The position numbers were made by a program, and so were the translations under genes. A DNA stretch of 64,000 nucleotides from Bolinopsis microptera (taxonomy: Eukaryota; Ctenophora; Tentaculata; Lobata; Bolinopsidae): positions 16,999,962 through 17,063,961 of the forward strand of contig NC_087074.1 of NCBI RefSeq assembly GCF_026151205.1, written 5' to 3'. This document shows positions 31,901 to 43,000 of this stretch, piece by piece. Below the pieces are notes generated by a model. The model saw only the letters and a list, made by a program, of their open reading frames with translations. It was not told where the DNA came from and ran no database searches. Position 1 is the stretch's first letter. Every line of letters begins with the position of its first letter.

Positions 31901-34900
31901 CATAACGTATGGTTATGGCGAGAATTTTATAAAACTACTTTAATCGAAAAACTAAATTCTTAACATGGAATTATAAAGAAATATCTTCGTGTTATTTTCT
32001 GTAAATCAGAAGTTACTGTTTTCTGTAAATCAGAAGTTGCAATTAGTGCATACCATTCATGTCAACTTTCTAGACAAAAATGTATATTAATAATTAATTT
32101 GTAAGGTTTGATTGTAAGCTAGCGTGTTAATTCCAAAATATCAGCTGAATTATTTATCAATATCTCTAACTACACCCCTCCTGCAGATGTATTGCTCTTT
32201 ATTTACTGACTATAAGTGCCATTTGCTAGAAGCGTTAATTGTTTCTACTGTAAGGCTTCAAGCTAGCGCAGGCGGCAATCATACCTAATCTAAAGGCAAT
32301 GTCATAGAGAAGCAACAATTCTAGCCCTTTAAATGGGAAATGTTATCAATTGAGAGAAAACTATAAAACCTTATTAGTAACATTATCACGACCAAATTAT
32401 CCCCGATGGCAGAAAAGTTGAAAAACCGCTAATTTATCTACTAGCAGCCTCTATGTACAGGTTCCCCAACTTAACAACATTATTCGAGGCAATATGGAGT
32501 ATTTATTCGCGTGGACAAATTATTGGTTGGACCTTAAGGTAACGGAATTTTTAAAACCTGCCAATCTTCGGTGAGGTATTTAACGGTAAAAATTAAGGAT
32601 AATGGGCCTATATTAATTGCAGTATTAAGATAAGTATACTTACATTCCCTTGTGCTGTTTCTCAGTCTCGATAGCGGCCATCATGCCTCCAAGAGCAGTT
32701 CTCATCTTGTCCCTGCCACTAGAAGCTTGCGCTGCTTGTTTAGGGGTGGGTTTCTCGGGAGGGGTGGAGATCTGTTTGGGAGAGTAAGCGTTGGGTGGCA
32801 TCGTGTGTCTGTTGTCTTTAGCGTTCTGACTGACCTTGGAGGCGCGCCTTGGCACGGGGGAGCTCTCTTGCTCATCCGGCTTCTCTTCTCCCAGCTTCAC
32901 CTGACAGTAGGGAAGGTGTTAGACTCTGTCAATAAACCATCTGGGAAACTAAGAGACAGGAATTTAGTGCTGACTATACTGGACACGTGAAACAGTTGAA
33001 GTGCAGATTTAGTAGTAGTAAGTAATAGAGTATATAGTAGTGATTAGTGAGTAGTGAGTAGTGTAGAGTATATTGTAATATTAAACAACCGAGGCAGTGG
33101 GCTGGTACCTGTGCGGGGGCATTCCTCCAACTAGCTTTCTGAGAAGAAACCCCGTTTGTTGTTGGACTCTGGCCAAAGTCTCTCCCACTTGATTTCTTCG
33201 ATTCGAACATGCTCATCCTCTCAGCCATGGACATGGGCCTCTCAGAGACCTCCTGCTCATTATTCTGTCTTCGCACTACCACTGAAAAATGGCACAGTTA
33301 GATATTCAATAGATCAGATTAGATCTAAAAATCAGAGCCTTTTAAAGTTTGAGAAAAAGTATGAAATAGAAGAAACATTTTTCTAATATTTATTAAAATC
33401 ACATTGATTAAACGCTGTTTCTCAGAGGAGCTGCCTAAACGTAAGATAAACAATATTTACTGTTTGTCATCATTGCCATTTCTCTGTACGATACCTTCTG
33501 GCACGTTTACACAGCAGGAGACGTAACAAACAGAAAGCAAACGTACAGTTTATGTGTTAAAATATCTAATGAGATTAGCTGAACATTTTTGAAATTTTGG
33601 CAGTGTTTATTATGTAACTATCAACAGGTGACGCTTATTAAAGGGCAGTTTTGAGCCGTCGTTTTCCGAATTAAGGCACAAATTAACACAAGCTAAGAAC
33701 TGCAAGAATTAATAGCGAGAATATTTGAAGAAAGGTGGCTGACACACTAACCGTTAGCAGCCATGTTTCCCTGAAGTACTAGTAGTAGTAGTTGTAGTAG
33801 TTGTAGTAATAACAACTAATATTGTAGCAGTAATAATAACTAGTAATAATAACTAGTTAAGTAATAGTAGTATGCTACTCTGGCTGCACTACCGAGTACA
33901 CAACACAAATTTAATTGGTAAATGTAATACTAATTTGCGAAAATATGAAATGGTTACAAATAAGACTATCCATTACGTTAATGAGGTCTGATTGAAATTA
34001 TGACTGGATTTTCGTAATCGAACATAATAAATGTCACCACAAGTGGCTTGAAAAGATTATATATTATATAACTATTTCCAAACTTGAGAACTTGTTCTCG
34101 TCAGGAATTCGTCAGAAATTGAGCTTTACGTGAAACGAGTTACAAGTCTAATTCTACCTGTTTCTGTTGCGGTAGCGTAATAATCAGGATAATTTATTAA
34201 TTCTAGCGTATCCAGTGAGTTTAATAATAATTATTCCCGTAAAGAAGTGTCGAAAAGAATTATATCCAATCAAAGTGGGTTTTACTGGTACTGGTCGACG
34301 CTCTGTTAAATGAGGCTGTGTTAAATGAGGCTGTGTTAAATGTGGCTGTGTTAAATGTGGCTGTGTTAAATGTGGCCGTATTAAATGGAATAGCTTCAGA
34401 GGAATCTATTTCAGTCTGTATTAATCAATCGAAGAGCGAGGTGGTGTTTGTAAGAGACAACGGTCGCAATGCGGACTAGAAATCACTATAAGTCACAAAA
34501 GTATCTGAGAGTAAGGGTTTCCGAATACCAATCAACAAGAATTGTTTCTAATCACATTCTTAGGGAATCGAGATTCAGCGCATCCCCATGACAACGCATC
34601 CCCATGACAACGCATCTCCATGATATGGCACGGTGTGAACCAATAATACAAAGGAACACACGTTGTGACAGACTGTATAATTATAACGGAGGATATGTGT
34701 CACAATCTGACACGTGCACTCTCGCTGGTCGTCAAGAGCGCCCAGTTACTGCAAACTATTCGAGGGAATGTTTAAATCCCTGCATGCTCGCTGACGATAA
34801 TCGCTACTGTGAAGGTGAAAGTGAAAGTGAAAGCATCTTCAAGCGATCAGGCGTGTTTGAACAGACGATTAAGAATTATAAGAGTTGACTGAGTTGTGCA

Positions 34901-37134
34901 GAAGGAAACCCTCAGCTGTGTCACATAACGCTTGCCTAATGAAATTTAACCAGGCTGTCAACGTGCCAGCTCACAACGTGCCAGCTCACATCCTACCAAA
35001 TTATTTGTTGAGTGACAGTCAGCTGGCCAGATTAAAAACAATATAATCTAGCCTGAGGGTCGCTAGTATAAACAGGTACATTAGTAAGAAGAGTGCAGCG
35101 TTAACAAAACAACGCGTGCCGGAGTGTCAGAGTGGAGTGAGAGTATGTCATGTGTTAGAGGAAAAAAAGGATCTACCGTGGTCGTCAGAGAACCCGTTAG
35201 GAGACTCAGCGCATCCCCATGACAACGCATTAGGAGTGTTCTCCTGGAGGGTGTTGAGACCGTCCACGTCATCCGAGGTGGTCTTGACGTCCTTCCTGCT
35301 CTCTGGAACTGAGGAAGGTGTCGAGGAAGTCCTGAGCTCCACGTTCTGTCTCCGCAGATCTGTCACTTCAGATGTCAGCGACTCTTTCTCTCTTTTCAGT
35401 TTGTCGATCTCCTGCGGAAAGCAGGGTTTTATAACGGGTTGTACTACAGCCTGTAGTCCGTGTTAAACTACAGAGCCATGTGATTGCAGTTGTTTGTGTT
35501 GTCTATTCTTTGCTAATTTGCTGTTTAAGATTCGAGTAATGATCTTGATAGTTTGTGTTGGTGTGACCTAGATATACCACGTGACCTAGATATACCACGT
35601 GACCTAGGTATGGCGCGTGACAGCTTATTGCGGATTTTATTGGCGTGTATCCTAATTTGCGAGAAGAAATAACGGCTTTTCAGCGGTCATCCGATAATCG
35701 AACATGAACAAATTTGTTTTCTATTATTCTTATTTATTCTTCTAAAAGTGGAATCGGTAAAAATCGATTAAGCTTGTATTTTTGGTCTACATTTTCAGAC
35801 TTTTTGGCTATCCTAATTAGACCTTGTCTTTAGTTTTTCAATACCTAATTGCTTCTCGCTTGCACATTACAACTATTCGTTATTTTTTTGGTTGGACGTT
35901 CACAGTTTAGAAATAGCAGATTAGTCAAATAGCTCAACGAAATATGTTTAAGCTGTCAGTAACTTAAGTAGAAAGTAAAGAAGGCTTAATTTTATTTAGA
36001 ACCTAGAGGTAGCCTTACTAATTTGACAGGCTAGTAGGATGTACGTGTGCACGTTGTGTCTGGTATTTATCACCGTCTGGAAACCCTCCATGCAGCTATT
36101 TTAAATAATATGCGATTGAAGTTGAACATCAAACATGAAAATTTGTTAAAAAACGTAAACCGCGGGGGAAAAATGCACCGAAACGATGGTGTTGCAAAGA
36201 TTAAATCATGAAAAAAAAAACAATACGTAAAGACTTCATTCATTCATTTGAATATACCGCTTGTTTGTTAAATGAACTATAATGACTACATAGTATTATG
36301 AGTAAGTAACTCAGTAACTAAGTTACCTTCCTTGCAGTGTCCAGGAGTGATAAAGCCTGTTTTATCTTGTGACCACTTTCCTCCGCCATTGTACTCTTCT
36401 CGTTCTCAGCTCTCTCCAGTTGGGACTGCAGCGCCTGGGGGAGGGTGGAAAGAGTGACGGGGGAGGGTTTTACCTATAGAGTGATCTTCTATAACTTCTG
36501 TTGCCGAACTTTTGGACGGTCTTTACAGTTTGAATATCTCAGACTTGTGCATCACCTTTTAAACACAGTGTAAACCTTTGATCTTGTAAAAATGCTAAGT
36601 TTCAACACTTTGACTTACCATCAGACAGGAGTACTAGTTAGGACTAACCAATAAAGGACTTTCGTTATATGTGATAAAAAGATAAAAAGAATGGATTGTA
36701 GATCGTTAAGTTTGCATAAGAAGGCATACAATTAAGTGGGATTCTACAAAGTGATAACTAGCAGTCTCCTATATATTAACCAGGTGCTAATACTTGGTAT
36801 TACCCAAGTAGGGGGAGGCGTTGACAGGGCTCCCTTCGTTATTACAGGTATTAGGGTTGGTTCGTTCCACTTAAAATTAGTAAATAGTTTGCAAATTCCA
36901 ACTCAATCATACAACATAAAGTATAAACAGAACCTTCCAAGTATCATGTATTTTAGCGCTCCTTTGGAAATAATGTTTTGAGGAAAGAGGTCGAAGAGGT
37001 AAAGAGGTTAAGCGATGGGGGACGGGGGTGGGAAGGAGACAAGGAGAAGGGTTGATATTTACCTGCAACTTGTGGGAGAGGTCCGACTTCTGGCGCTCCA
37101 GTCGGAGTTGCTGCAGTTTATCTGCCGTCGACAT
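22207..37134 (-). CDS. Cytospin/smoothelin-type CH-domain protein
   Basis: Ten exons: 37134-37063, 36434-36327, 35411-35177, 33281-33109, 32900-32644, 29318-26814, 26180-26018, 25294-25178, 23944-23885 and 22341-22207. Every junction is GT-AG and every phase closes, giving about 1274 codons. The N-terminus (MSTADKLQQLRLERQKSDLS, LQSQLERAENEKS, EIDKLKREKESLTSEV) is coiled coil. The middle is Ser/Thr/Pro-rich and disordered. Residues just after the start of exon 29318 include IQIGALILLAILSVTFIF, a strong transmembrane-like segment. The last four exons encode a CH domain: KKAALLHWCQRMTEGH, VNITNFGKSWNDGMAFCALF, DPRNREFNFHLAF and DVEDMVEMRNPDWMSVMTYI. Single type-2 CH domains in this family act with actin, microtubules or septins. 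Coiled coils plus a C-terminal CH fit cytospin; the hydrophobic segment is unexpected. An ATG at 29314 could start a shorter membrane form. Confidence 0.85.
23180..23575 (-). repeat. 42-bp minisatellite, about nine copies
   Basis: Plus-strand unit CACTCCTTTAATTACAGCGC plus CAGTACCCTTAAAGCCCCGATA. Since 42 is a multiple of 3, long open frames appear on both strands. On the minus strand the last copy runs into GCTCTCCTCAGG|GTAAGT, a strong 5' splice site near 23180, with a preceding coding-like stretch TGAVIKKCIGALLR. If that is an exon, this is a further array seeded on a splice junction. Confidence 0.8.
23760..23815. repeat. Poly-G tract
   Basis: About 22 G followed by TGGTGGGGG, inside the intron between two CH exons. 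It could form a G-quadruplex. Confidence 0.85.
24344..25178 (-). repeat. 52-bp minisatellite containing a 5' splice site
   Basis: About sixteen very similar units. On the minus strand each reads GAACAGGGTATGTACTGGGA and continues GAGTACTGTATTGTGATAAC and GGTATACATTAA. The real CH exon 25294-25178 ends in AGGAACAGG|GTATGT, so each unit repeats the last seven exon bases and the donor site. The array fills the start of the following intron. Low divergence suggests recent expansion. Confidence 0.9.
25645..25996 (-). repeat. 12/24-bp minisatellite after a 5' splice site
   Basis: Plus-strand unit ACCAGTAACATTACCAGTAG and variants, based on 12-bp steps. It begins about 20 nt inside the intron that follows exon 26180-26018 and does not include the splice site itself. 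Open frames of about 120 codons on both strands are repeat artefacts. Confidence 0.9.
29640..30050. repeat. G-rich GGGGGGCTGTAG minisatellite
   Basis: Irregular units built from GGCTGTAGACTGTAGGGGGT and GGGTGGCTGTAGGAGG steps, with many runs of 4-8 G on the plus strand. It lies in the intron of the CH gene between the nested ORF and exon 29318-26814. The 189-codon minus-strand open frame is a repeat artefact. Confidence 0.85.
30225..30230 (-). other. Possible polyadenylation signal
   Basis: AATAAA on the minus strand about 320 nt after the stop of the intronless ORF 31892-30546, which fits a short 3' UTR for that ORF. Confidence 0.4.
30546..31892 (-). CDS. Intronless 448-codon disordered protein ORF
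   Basis: A single open frame from ATG to TAG, on the same strand as the CH gene and inside its intron between exons 32900-32644 and 29318-26814. The open frame extends a few codons 5' of the ATG without a clear acceptor. The N-terminus (ISPSHWTLSVADISNDIDQL) is the only ordered-looking part. The rest is rich in Ser, Thr, Pro and Arg, with a repeated LDCS motif (SGLDCSRE, YLDCSKQ, PLDCSRCP) and SPxP/SP sites that suit kinase targets. Splicing from the 32644 donor into it would give a stop, so it is probably a separate nested gene or retrocopy, or an alternative 3' terminal exon with its own start. No domain is recognised. Confidence 0.6.
   Translation of the reverse strand: MKEKQCPVMGRALNLQTSETTVLRISPSHWTLSVADISNDIDQLVESLNITEIPRPRTFRSTSPLNEHCTHPISHSPTRPSPYLAPPITHLTPPHPTPHSPRIRSSSPHLNVTERLAKFSKSCNDLLYNLDTSLGDTRYEGDPCTEQTVGDTGQAPEADYGAQMREEENRPGSRESYRKIHSPIRDDDETAYSRNIGSRPWEEAEDVGQDERLRRIGSPRRRVTRKRTSSMESQTTYDNYHSTKQSFIVRPTCITPINTTNLFYANPPSRPITPLNTSELLYISSRTPSPEILFQPYTKPAPPNRRPATRSRGTSPLKVSFEEESPSRYKDSGLDCSRETLETYLDCSKQEYPLDCSRCPTPLKNPLRTSSPKSLLNRSTSPSQMTYIPGKRLAPFPKQYQTITSTFEAPDLSSTVKDSSQAKWSGYDSDGDGYRTANTSPDGGVSWW
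33751..33770 (-). CDS. Alternative first coding exon of CH gene
   Basis: A 20-nt exon, GGAAACATGGCTGCTAACG on the minus strand, sits between an acceptor (GTACTTCAG) and a donor (GTTAGT). Its ATG (MAAN) joins exon 33281-33109 in phase. Inclusion after exon 35411-35177 would create a stop, so it fits use as a short alternative start rather than a cassette exon. Confidence 0.45.
34305..34385 (+). repeat. 15-bp TGTTAAATGAGGCTG array
   Basis: About five copies with G-to-T variation, inside an intron of the CH gene. Confidence 0.85.
34390..34560 (+). pseudogene. LINE reverse transcriptase fragment
   Basis: One frame reads LINQSKSEVVFV, like the RT segment after the active site, and another reads SHKYLRVRVSEYQSTR, like the following YKYLGVxIS block of LINE pol proteins. 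Stops and a frame change show that it is dead. It is a short relic in an intron of the CH gene. Confidence 0.45.
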
Positions 37135-37987
37135 GATGTTCCAAGCCAGGGTCACATCGACATCCCACTACATGTGGTGGTTAATTAGTGGTTGCTAATT
37201 GGTTAATTAGTGGTTGCTAATTGGTTAATTAGTGGTTGTTAATTGGTTAATTAGTCAGGCATGATTCTTAAATTAATTGAATTGTCGCTGTTAACATGGC
37301 AAAAGAATGTTTGATAGTTAAAGTTGTAAACACAAGATGTTGCGATGTTGTCCATATAAATTGCAAGCCTGACCAACAGACTGATACAAAGTAGATTTAC
37401 AAGTCTAGTTTAGCGGCAGTTAGTTTAGCAGATATTACAGTGATATTTCAGTAACAGGTATTAAGCTCAAAGAAGCCAAACAAAAGCGAATAAAATAAAG
37501 AATTATAGGCCCACCTCTACATAGTTAGCTAATTATACACATGAGATAGCCAAGCACGGTCAATCAGACAATACACACTGTAAAACTGTGAAATACAGGT
37601 AATTATACAAGTAATCATACAGCTCGTACAACTAACACATTCGGAAGGCTGAAATGTACGAGAACACTCACTATGTAGGTTCAAACAATCATATTCATGT
37701 GGGACCGATATGGGGGTTTATGACATAGTTGAAGATAAAAAGATTACGCTTGGACGCTATCTGGTGATAAAACCCGCGCGTTCCTGACACGACATAGTAC
37801 TTACCACCAGTGTGACAAATCAGAAGATCTTCACAGAGCATGTCACGGATAGATAGTACACTCTCTTAGCAGAGACAGTGAAGACACCTCCTCAGTAGTC
37901 TTTTGTAACTGCTTCAAACTGTTGATGTGTAAACTAAAGAACGAACTGATTAAACAATACGGGGTGAATGTATATTAAAGTAGACTA
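37135..37987. other. Upstream flank of the CH gene
   Basis: This should hold the 5' UTR and promoter region of the CH gene if its first exon is 37134-37063. Three copies of a 22-bp GGTTAATTAGTGGTTGCTAA unit stand at about 37170-37255. No TATA box or conserved element was identified. Confidence 0.4.
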
Positions 37988-38064
37988 CAGTAAACCCGTA
38001 AAACCCCCGATTTACCGCGGAGTTTGGAGAAAGGGTCCGCGGTAAATCGGGTGTTTAGTATACT
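37986..38064. mobile_element. Hairpin element, TA-flanked
   Basis: ACCCCCGATTTACCGCGGA is mirrored by TCCGCGGTAAATCGGG about 16 nt later, with CAGTAAACC at the left and GTTTAGTATA at the right. It looks like a tiny TA-target inverted-repeat element or one terminus of a pogo/Tc1-like element. The same GCGGTAAATCGGGG block recurs at 40110-40140. Confidence 0.5.
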
Positions 38065-38469
38065 ACCATACACAAATACACATGTAGTATGTACTGATTA
38101 TAACATAGTGACTGACATTGTATCAGCTTAAGTATGTTTCGAAACAAAGCACAACTGTTCTATTCAATGAGTGGGACATGCAGCAATATGACGATGTTTC
38201 TTTCGTAAATTAAAATAATCGGTAATTTATTTACAAAATATCGGTCTGGACAAACAGCCACCTGAACAGCCTGGTGACCTACGTGGAGCGCAGCAAGTAT
38301 GAACATTACACAAGCTACAAGCTCATTGTGTGCTACTTGTGAGGAGTCACTACTTGTGGGGTTTTAAACACCTGGTAGGACGCACTGTAAACTACTACTA
38401 TCTGTACCGGTGTTACAGGTTTATGCTCTTTAAAGCAGTGTGAAATTAATGGTTTTGTTTTCTCTGTCA

Positions 38470-38600
38470 GACGACTGTTAGTAGTATGTAATATCCGGAC
38501 AGTAGTAGTATGTAATATCCGGACAGTAGTAGTAATAGTATGTAATATCCGGACAGTAGTAGTATGTAATGTCCGGACAGTGGTAGTATGTAATACATAT
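38470..38600 (+). repeat. 24-bp GTAATATCCGGACAGTAG array
   Basis: About five copies of AGTAGTATGTAATATCCGGAC, followed by a short CGGGACCGGGA-type repeat at 38636-38708. Confidence 0.85.
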
Positions 38601-38968
38601 TATATAATACTAAACTAAGTACAGTTAAGGATCGGCCGGGACCGGGAAAAAGACTGGGACCGGGAATACGACCGGGACCGGGATTAAGCCGGCATTGGGA
38701 CCGGGATCGTAGCTAACAAAAATTGTACTTTCAATATTCTTTGATCTTATAATGTATAATGGCGTTAGGTGCAGTATTTAAACAATATGCTATGTCAGCA
38801 AGTTGGTTGATCAGTGTATTGGATTTCTAGAATATTCTACATTTGATTTTAGCGTAAAACATACTACTGGTATTTGGTTATCCGTATCTATTAAGAGTCC
38901 GAGTAGCCGTCGCATTGTGGTTTATCAGAGCGACTCTTTACCTACAAGGCAACTGTTTTTACTTGTAG

Positions 38969-39278
38969 AGAGAAATCTCGAGCCGCAAAAGAGTTCCTGA
39001 TCTCCAAGTCTAAGAGAGAGGTGGGCTTCCGACAAATAAAGATTACAAGGATCAGTGCGGACAGTGATATCGATGCTGCAGCGACTTGGGACCAACTTCT
39101 ACGCAGTACTTCAGACGGGCCCGGATCTCCGAACAACGTGGTAAGGAACGAGGTTACCAGATATTTGAAGAACAAGCTTAGGTTCTTAGGGTCCGAAATT
39201 GGTCTAAAATGGGTGGATATAAGGCCTCAAATCTATAGACGTGATATTTTTGATAATCGCACGTATGTACTAATGTAA
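38969..39278 (+). CDS. Unrecognised exon-like ORF
   Basis: A 3' splice site with a T-rich tract (TTTTTACTTGTAG) precedes an open frame of about 100 codons ending in TAA. It reads SRAAKEFLISKSKREVGF, RQIKITRISADSDIDAAAT and later RNEVTRYLKNKLRFLG. The composition is protein-like. A LINE 3' fragment follows at once on the same strand, so it may be remobilised host or retroelement sequence. No domain is recognised. Confidence 0.35.
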
Positions 39279-39330
39279 TCTTATGATAATAAACTTTTAG
39301 AAATTAAACTAAATTCTTGCTGCAGAATAT

Positions 39331-39510
39331 CATGCCAGTGATTTAGTCTTATGGGAACCTACGCACGGTAGAGCACAGCAAGGCTGACCAAGACAAAGCT
39401 ACTTGTCTATGTTACTGAAGGAAGTTGGAACAAACTCTAAAGAGGAACTGCGAACCCTGATGCGGGACAGGGATACATGGAGGGGGTTATCTGGCGTAGA
39501 TCGGACTTAG
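39331..39510 (+). pseudogene. LINE pol C-terminal fragment
   Basis: One frame reads LVLWEPTHGRAQQG, stop, PRQSY, then LLKEVGTNSKEELRTLMRDRDTW, ending after WRGL. This matches the family pattern WxxxxGxRxRGRPxxTY...LxxLMxDRxxWR at the end of some LINE pol proteins. The TGA in the middle replaces the Arg of GRPR. Confidence 0.6.
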
Positions 39511-40089
39511 CTCAAACATAGTAGTAGTATCATGCGTTCTAAAAATTGTATCAGTAAATTCAGATCGGATCACATATAATGGCTCCTGTAGTGCGGGTCG
39601 ATCCTTCTCGGTACCCTGTCATAGCGAAGTATTGTTATGAGAACATATAATTTAAAATACGTGATTCGAGAAGCAGTAACGAGCTCGTGAGCGAACAAGG
39701 ACACATTGAACCGAGCTAATGAGCTTGCGTAATGGGTTGCATCCTCTGCAGTACTAATACTATTAGGGATCACGTCAATAAATCCCACTACATCTTAGGG
39801 ATAATCACCCTCCTCTAAACGTGAACTTCTAAGTGATTCCAATGCTAAAGAGCGGATTCCCTCCACTTCAGTTTCCGAACACTTTGCATTGAAATCGGAT
39901 GATAAACAGTTCGCTACATTTTAAACAAATAATCAGACATGGACGGATATGTCTTTAATTGGGCGACTCTGGTACAAAAAATCAAATTGTTGAAACATTC
40001 TGACCAAACTGACGAAAAAAAAAATCAAAATTGTCGTAAATAAAACATATTTTTCGAAACGTTTTAAAAGTATATTTTGAAGAAAAATC

Positions 40090-40162
40090 CGGGGGAAGGA
40101 AATACCCGCGGTAAATCGGGGTTTGCGGTAAATCAGTAAATCGGTTTTACAGTCCTTAATTT
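40090..40162. repeat. Partner hairpin of 37986-38064
   Basis: ACCCGCGGTAAATCGGGGTT then GCGGTAAATCAGTAAATCGG and TTTTACAGTCC. In inverted orientation it resembles the left end of 37986-38064, so the 2.2 kb between could be a larger TIR element. No target duplication confirms this. Confidence 0.45.
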
Positions 40163-41162
40163 AGGTAAACTAAGGCATGTCTAAACAGGAACATGTCTAA
40201 GAGAAGGAACAATTTATTAAAATACAGTAAATATTAGATATGTCTCTATCACAGTCCACAGAACTTAAAATAGTTTATACACTCATATCACAATCATTTT
40301 TATAGAATTACCACGATATATTAAAAGAAGTGTCTGCATCTAATCAATGATAATAATTTCACTGTTCTCAAGCATGAATATTCAGCATTCGATATAATAA
40401 TTCTATATAATACTCTGTACAATTCCTAACGTCGGTAATAAAGAATCAAACTGTAACTAACACAAGGCAACTTACACATTCACAAAGCGTTTAGTTCAGT
40501 TGAAGTGTAGGTATGTAGTTCATGGGTGACAAAACCTACACAAACTCAACAAAAGAGTGTTTGAGGTATTTTGAATGGTCACCAATTAACGAGCTAACGA
40601 GGGCTCTGGGAAAGGATGCACTTGATGGCTCATTAGTTAGAATATTTGTTGCTACGTATTAAGTTACCTCTCCTCTACTCTCCTCCCCTCCGCTCTTCCT
40701 CCTCTATAGTGTGTATCATGCTGATCCAGGGGTATTGTGTTGCGATTTTAACACATGACACACTCAATAATGGCTAGACTCACGAACTATTCTAACGTCG
40801 ACAACAAACAGATGGGCCCTACAATTTTAGTAATTTAAAGGCTTAATAATATATTTGTAGTGGAATGCTAAAATAGTGTACTTCTAGGATTTCAGTAGTA
40901 GTTATGGTAACATAGTGCCTTATAACTGCTTCTAGTTCACTTCTAGATGTTTCTGCACTAATCTAGCTTATACTGTTAGCTAACTTTAGATGTGTATTCT
41001 GGTGGGGAAGTGAAGCATACTTCTTTGACACGTGACAGTGATTCTGGGTTATGATTGGTTAATCGTCAACAGTGGATGCAGATTGTAAGTGTAACTATAA
41101 TAGTAACATGTGCGTTATAACAGATTGGTTGATAACTGTCACGTGTTAATCACTTTGCCAGC
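40163..41162. other. AT-rich intergenic DNA
   Basis: No coding exon or clear repeat was found. Confidence 0.4.
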
Positions 41163-41165
41163 TTA

Positions 41166-41524
41166 GGGGCCATCTACTTAGGACGTCCGCCAAAATCGCA
41201 GATTTTCAGACCACCCCCTCCCTCTGTCCGGGTGTGTCCGAATTTTCAAAACCAGCCCCCCCCCCCTCCCCGGCCGGACGTCCGGATTTCCAGCTACTAA
41301 TACCAACAAATAAAACCAACTCAAATTCATTGTTAATAAAATTCAAAGAGTTGAAATAGAATTCAAAGAGTTGAAATGAATGGGACTTTTTCGTTAATTC
41401 TGCCAAAATTTCCGGACGTCCGGATTTCTAGAAACCACCCCCCTCCCCCCGTCCAGATTTGTCCGAAATTCCAAAACCACCCCCCCCTCTTCGAATTTGC
41501 CGGACGTCCTAAGTAGATGGCCCC
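41166..41524. mobile_element. PIF/Harbinger-type MITE, TTA duplication
   Basis: The ends are inverted copies starting GGGGCCATCTACTTAGGACG (TIR of about 24 bp including GTCC), flanked on both sides by TTA. A 3-bp TTA duplication and a GGGGCC start fit PIF/Harbinger MITEs. The two halves resemble each other and each contains a CCGGACGTCCGG palindrome and a C-rich block. No ORF is present. Another copy begins at 63990. Confidence 0.8.
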
Positions 41525-41649
41525 TTAGTAACATTCCGAAACTACACTAAACCTGATTATGCACAGTTTGATATAAACTACAGGGTACAGGGAGATGAAA
41601 CCTATGAACTAGGTTCCAGTGAGTTTAGGTTTAGTGATGACAGATAATA

Positions 41650-43000
41650 GCACTACTATTATTATCAAGGGTATACTACTATTATTATCAGGGGTATACT
41701 ACTATTATTATCAAGGGTATACTACTATTATTATCAAGGGTATACTACTATTATTATCAGGGGTATACTACTATTATTATCAGGGGTATACTACTATTAT
41801 TATCAGGGGTATACTACTATTATTATCAGGGGTATACTACTATTATTATCAGGGGTATACTACTATTATTATCAGGGGTATACTACTATTATTATCAGGG
41901 GTATACTACTATTATTATCAGGGGTATACTACTATTATTATCAGGGGTATACTACTATTATTATCAGGGGTATACTACTATTATTATCAGGGGTATACTA
42001 CTATTATTATCAGGGGTATACTACTATTATTATCAGGGGTTTACTACTATTATTATCAGGGGTATACTACTATTATTATCAGGGGTATACTACTATTATT
42101 ATCAAGGGTATACTACTATTATTATAAGGGGTATACTACTATTATTATCAAGGGTATACTACTATTATTATCAGGGGTATACTACTATTATTATCAGGGG
42201 TATACTACTATTATTATCAGGGGTATACTACTATTATTATCAAGGGTATACTACTATTAATATCAGGGGTATACTACTATTATTATCAGGGGTTTACTAC
42301 TATTAATATCAGGGGTATACTACTATTATTATCAGGGGTATACTACTATTATTATCAGGGGTATACTACTATTATTATCAGGGGTATACTAATATTATTA
42401 TCAGGGGTATACTACTATTATTATCAAGGGTATACTACTATTAATATCAGGGGTATACTACTATTATTATCAGGGGTTTACTACTATTAATATCAGGGGT
42501 ATACTACTATTATTATCAGGGGTATACTACTATTATTATCAAGGGTATACTACTATTAATATCAGGGGTATACTACTATTATTATCAGGGGTTTACTACT
42601 ATTAATATCAGGGGTATACTACTATTATTATCAGGGGTATACTACTATTATTATCAGGGGTATACTACTATTATTATCAAGGGTATACTACTATTATTAT
42701 CAGGGGTATACTACTATTATTATCAAGGGTATACTACTATTATTATCAGGGGTATACTACTATTATTATCAAGGGTATACTACTATTAATATCAAGGGTA
42801 TACTACTATTATTATCAGGGGTATACTACTATTATTATCAGGGGTATACTACTATTATTATCAGGGGTATACTACTATTATTATCAGGGGTATACTAATA
42901 TTATTATCAGGGGTATACTACTATTATTATCAAGGGTATACTACTATTAATATCAGGGGTATACTACTATTATTATCAGGGGTTTACTACTATTAATATC
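41650..43000 (+). repeat. 23-bp minisatellite, left part
   Basis: About 59 units of GGGGTATACTACTATTATTA plus TCA. Variants include GGGGTTTACTAC, TCAAGGG and ATTAATATC. The variant pattern recurs in blocks, so the array has higher-order structure. Because the unit has no stop in the plus-strand phases used, 69-nt cycles give open frames of up to 213 codons that are artefacts. A LINE interrupts the array after 43000. Confidence 0.97.

Noticed and set aside
41619-42260. 213-codon plus-strand ORF, and similar ORFs at 48175-50558
   Set aside because: They are frames through the 23-bp minisatellite; each repeats with a 23-codon cycle and has no start or domain logic.
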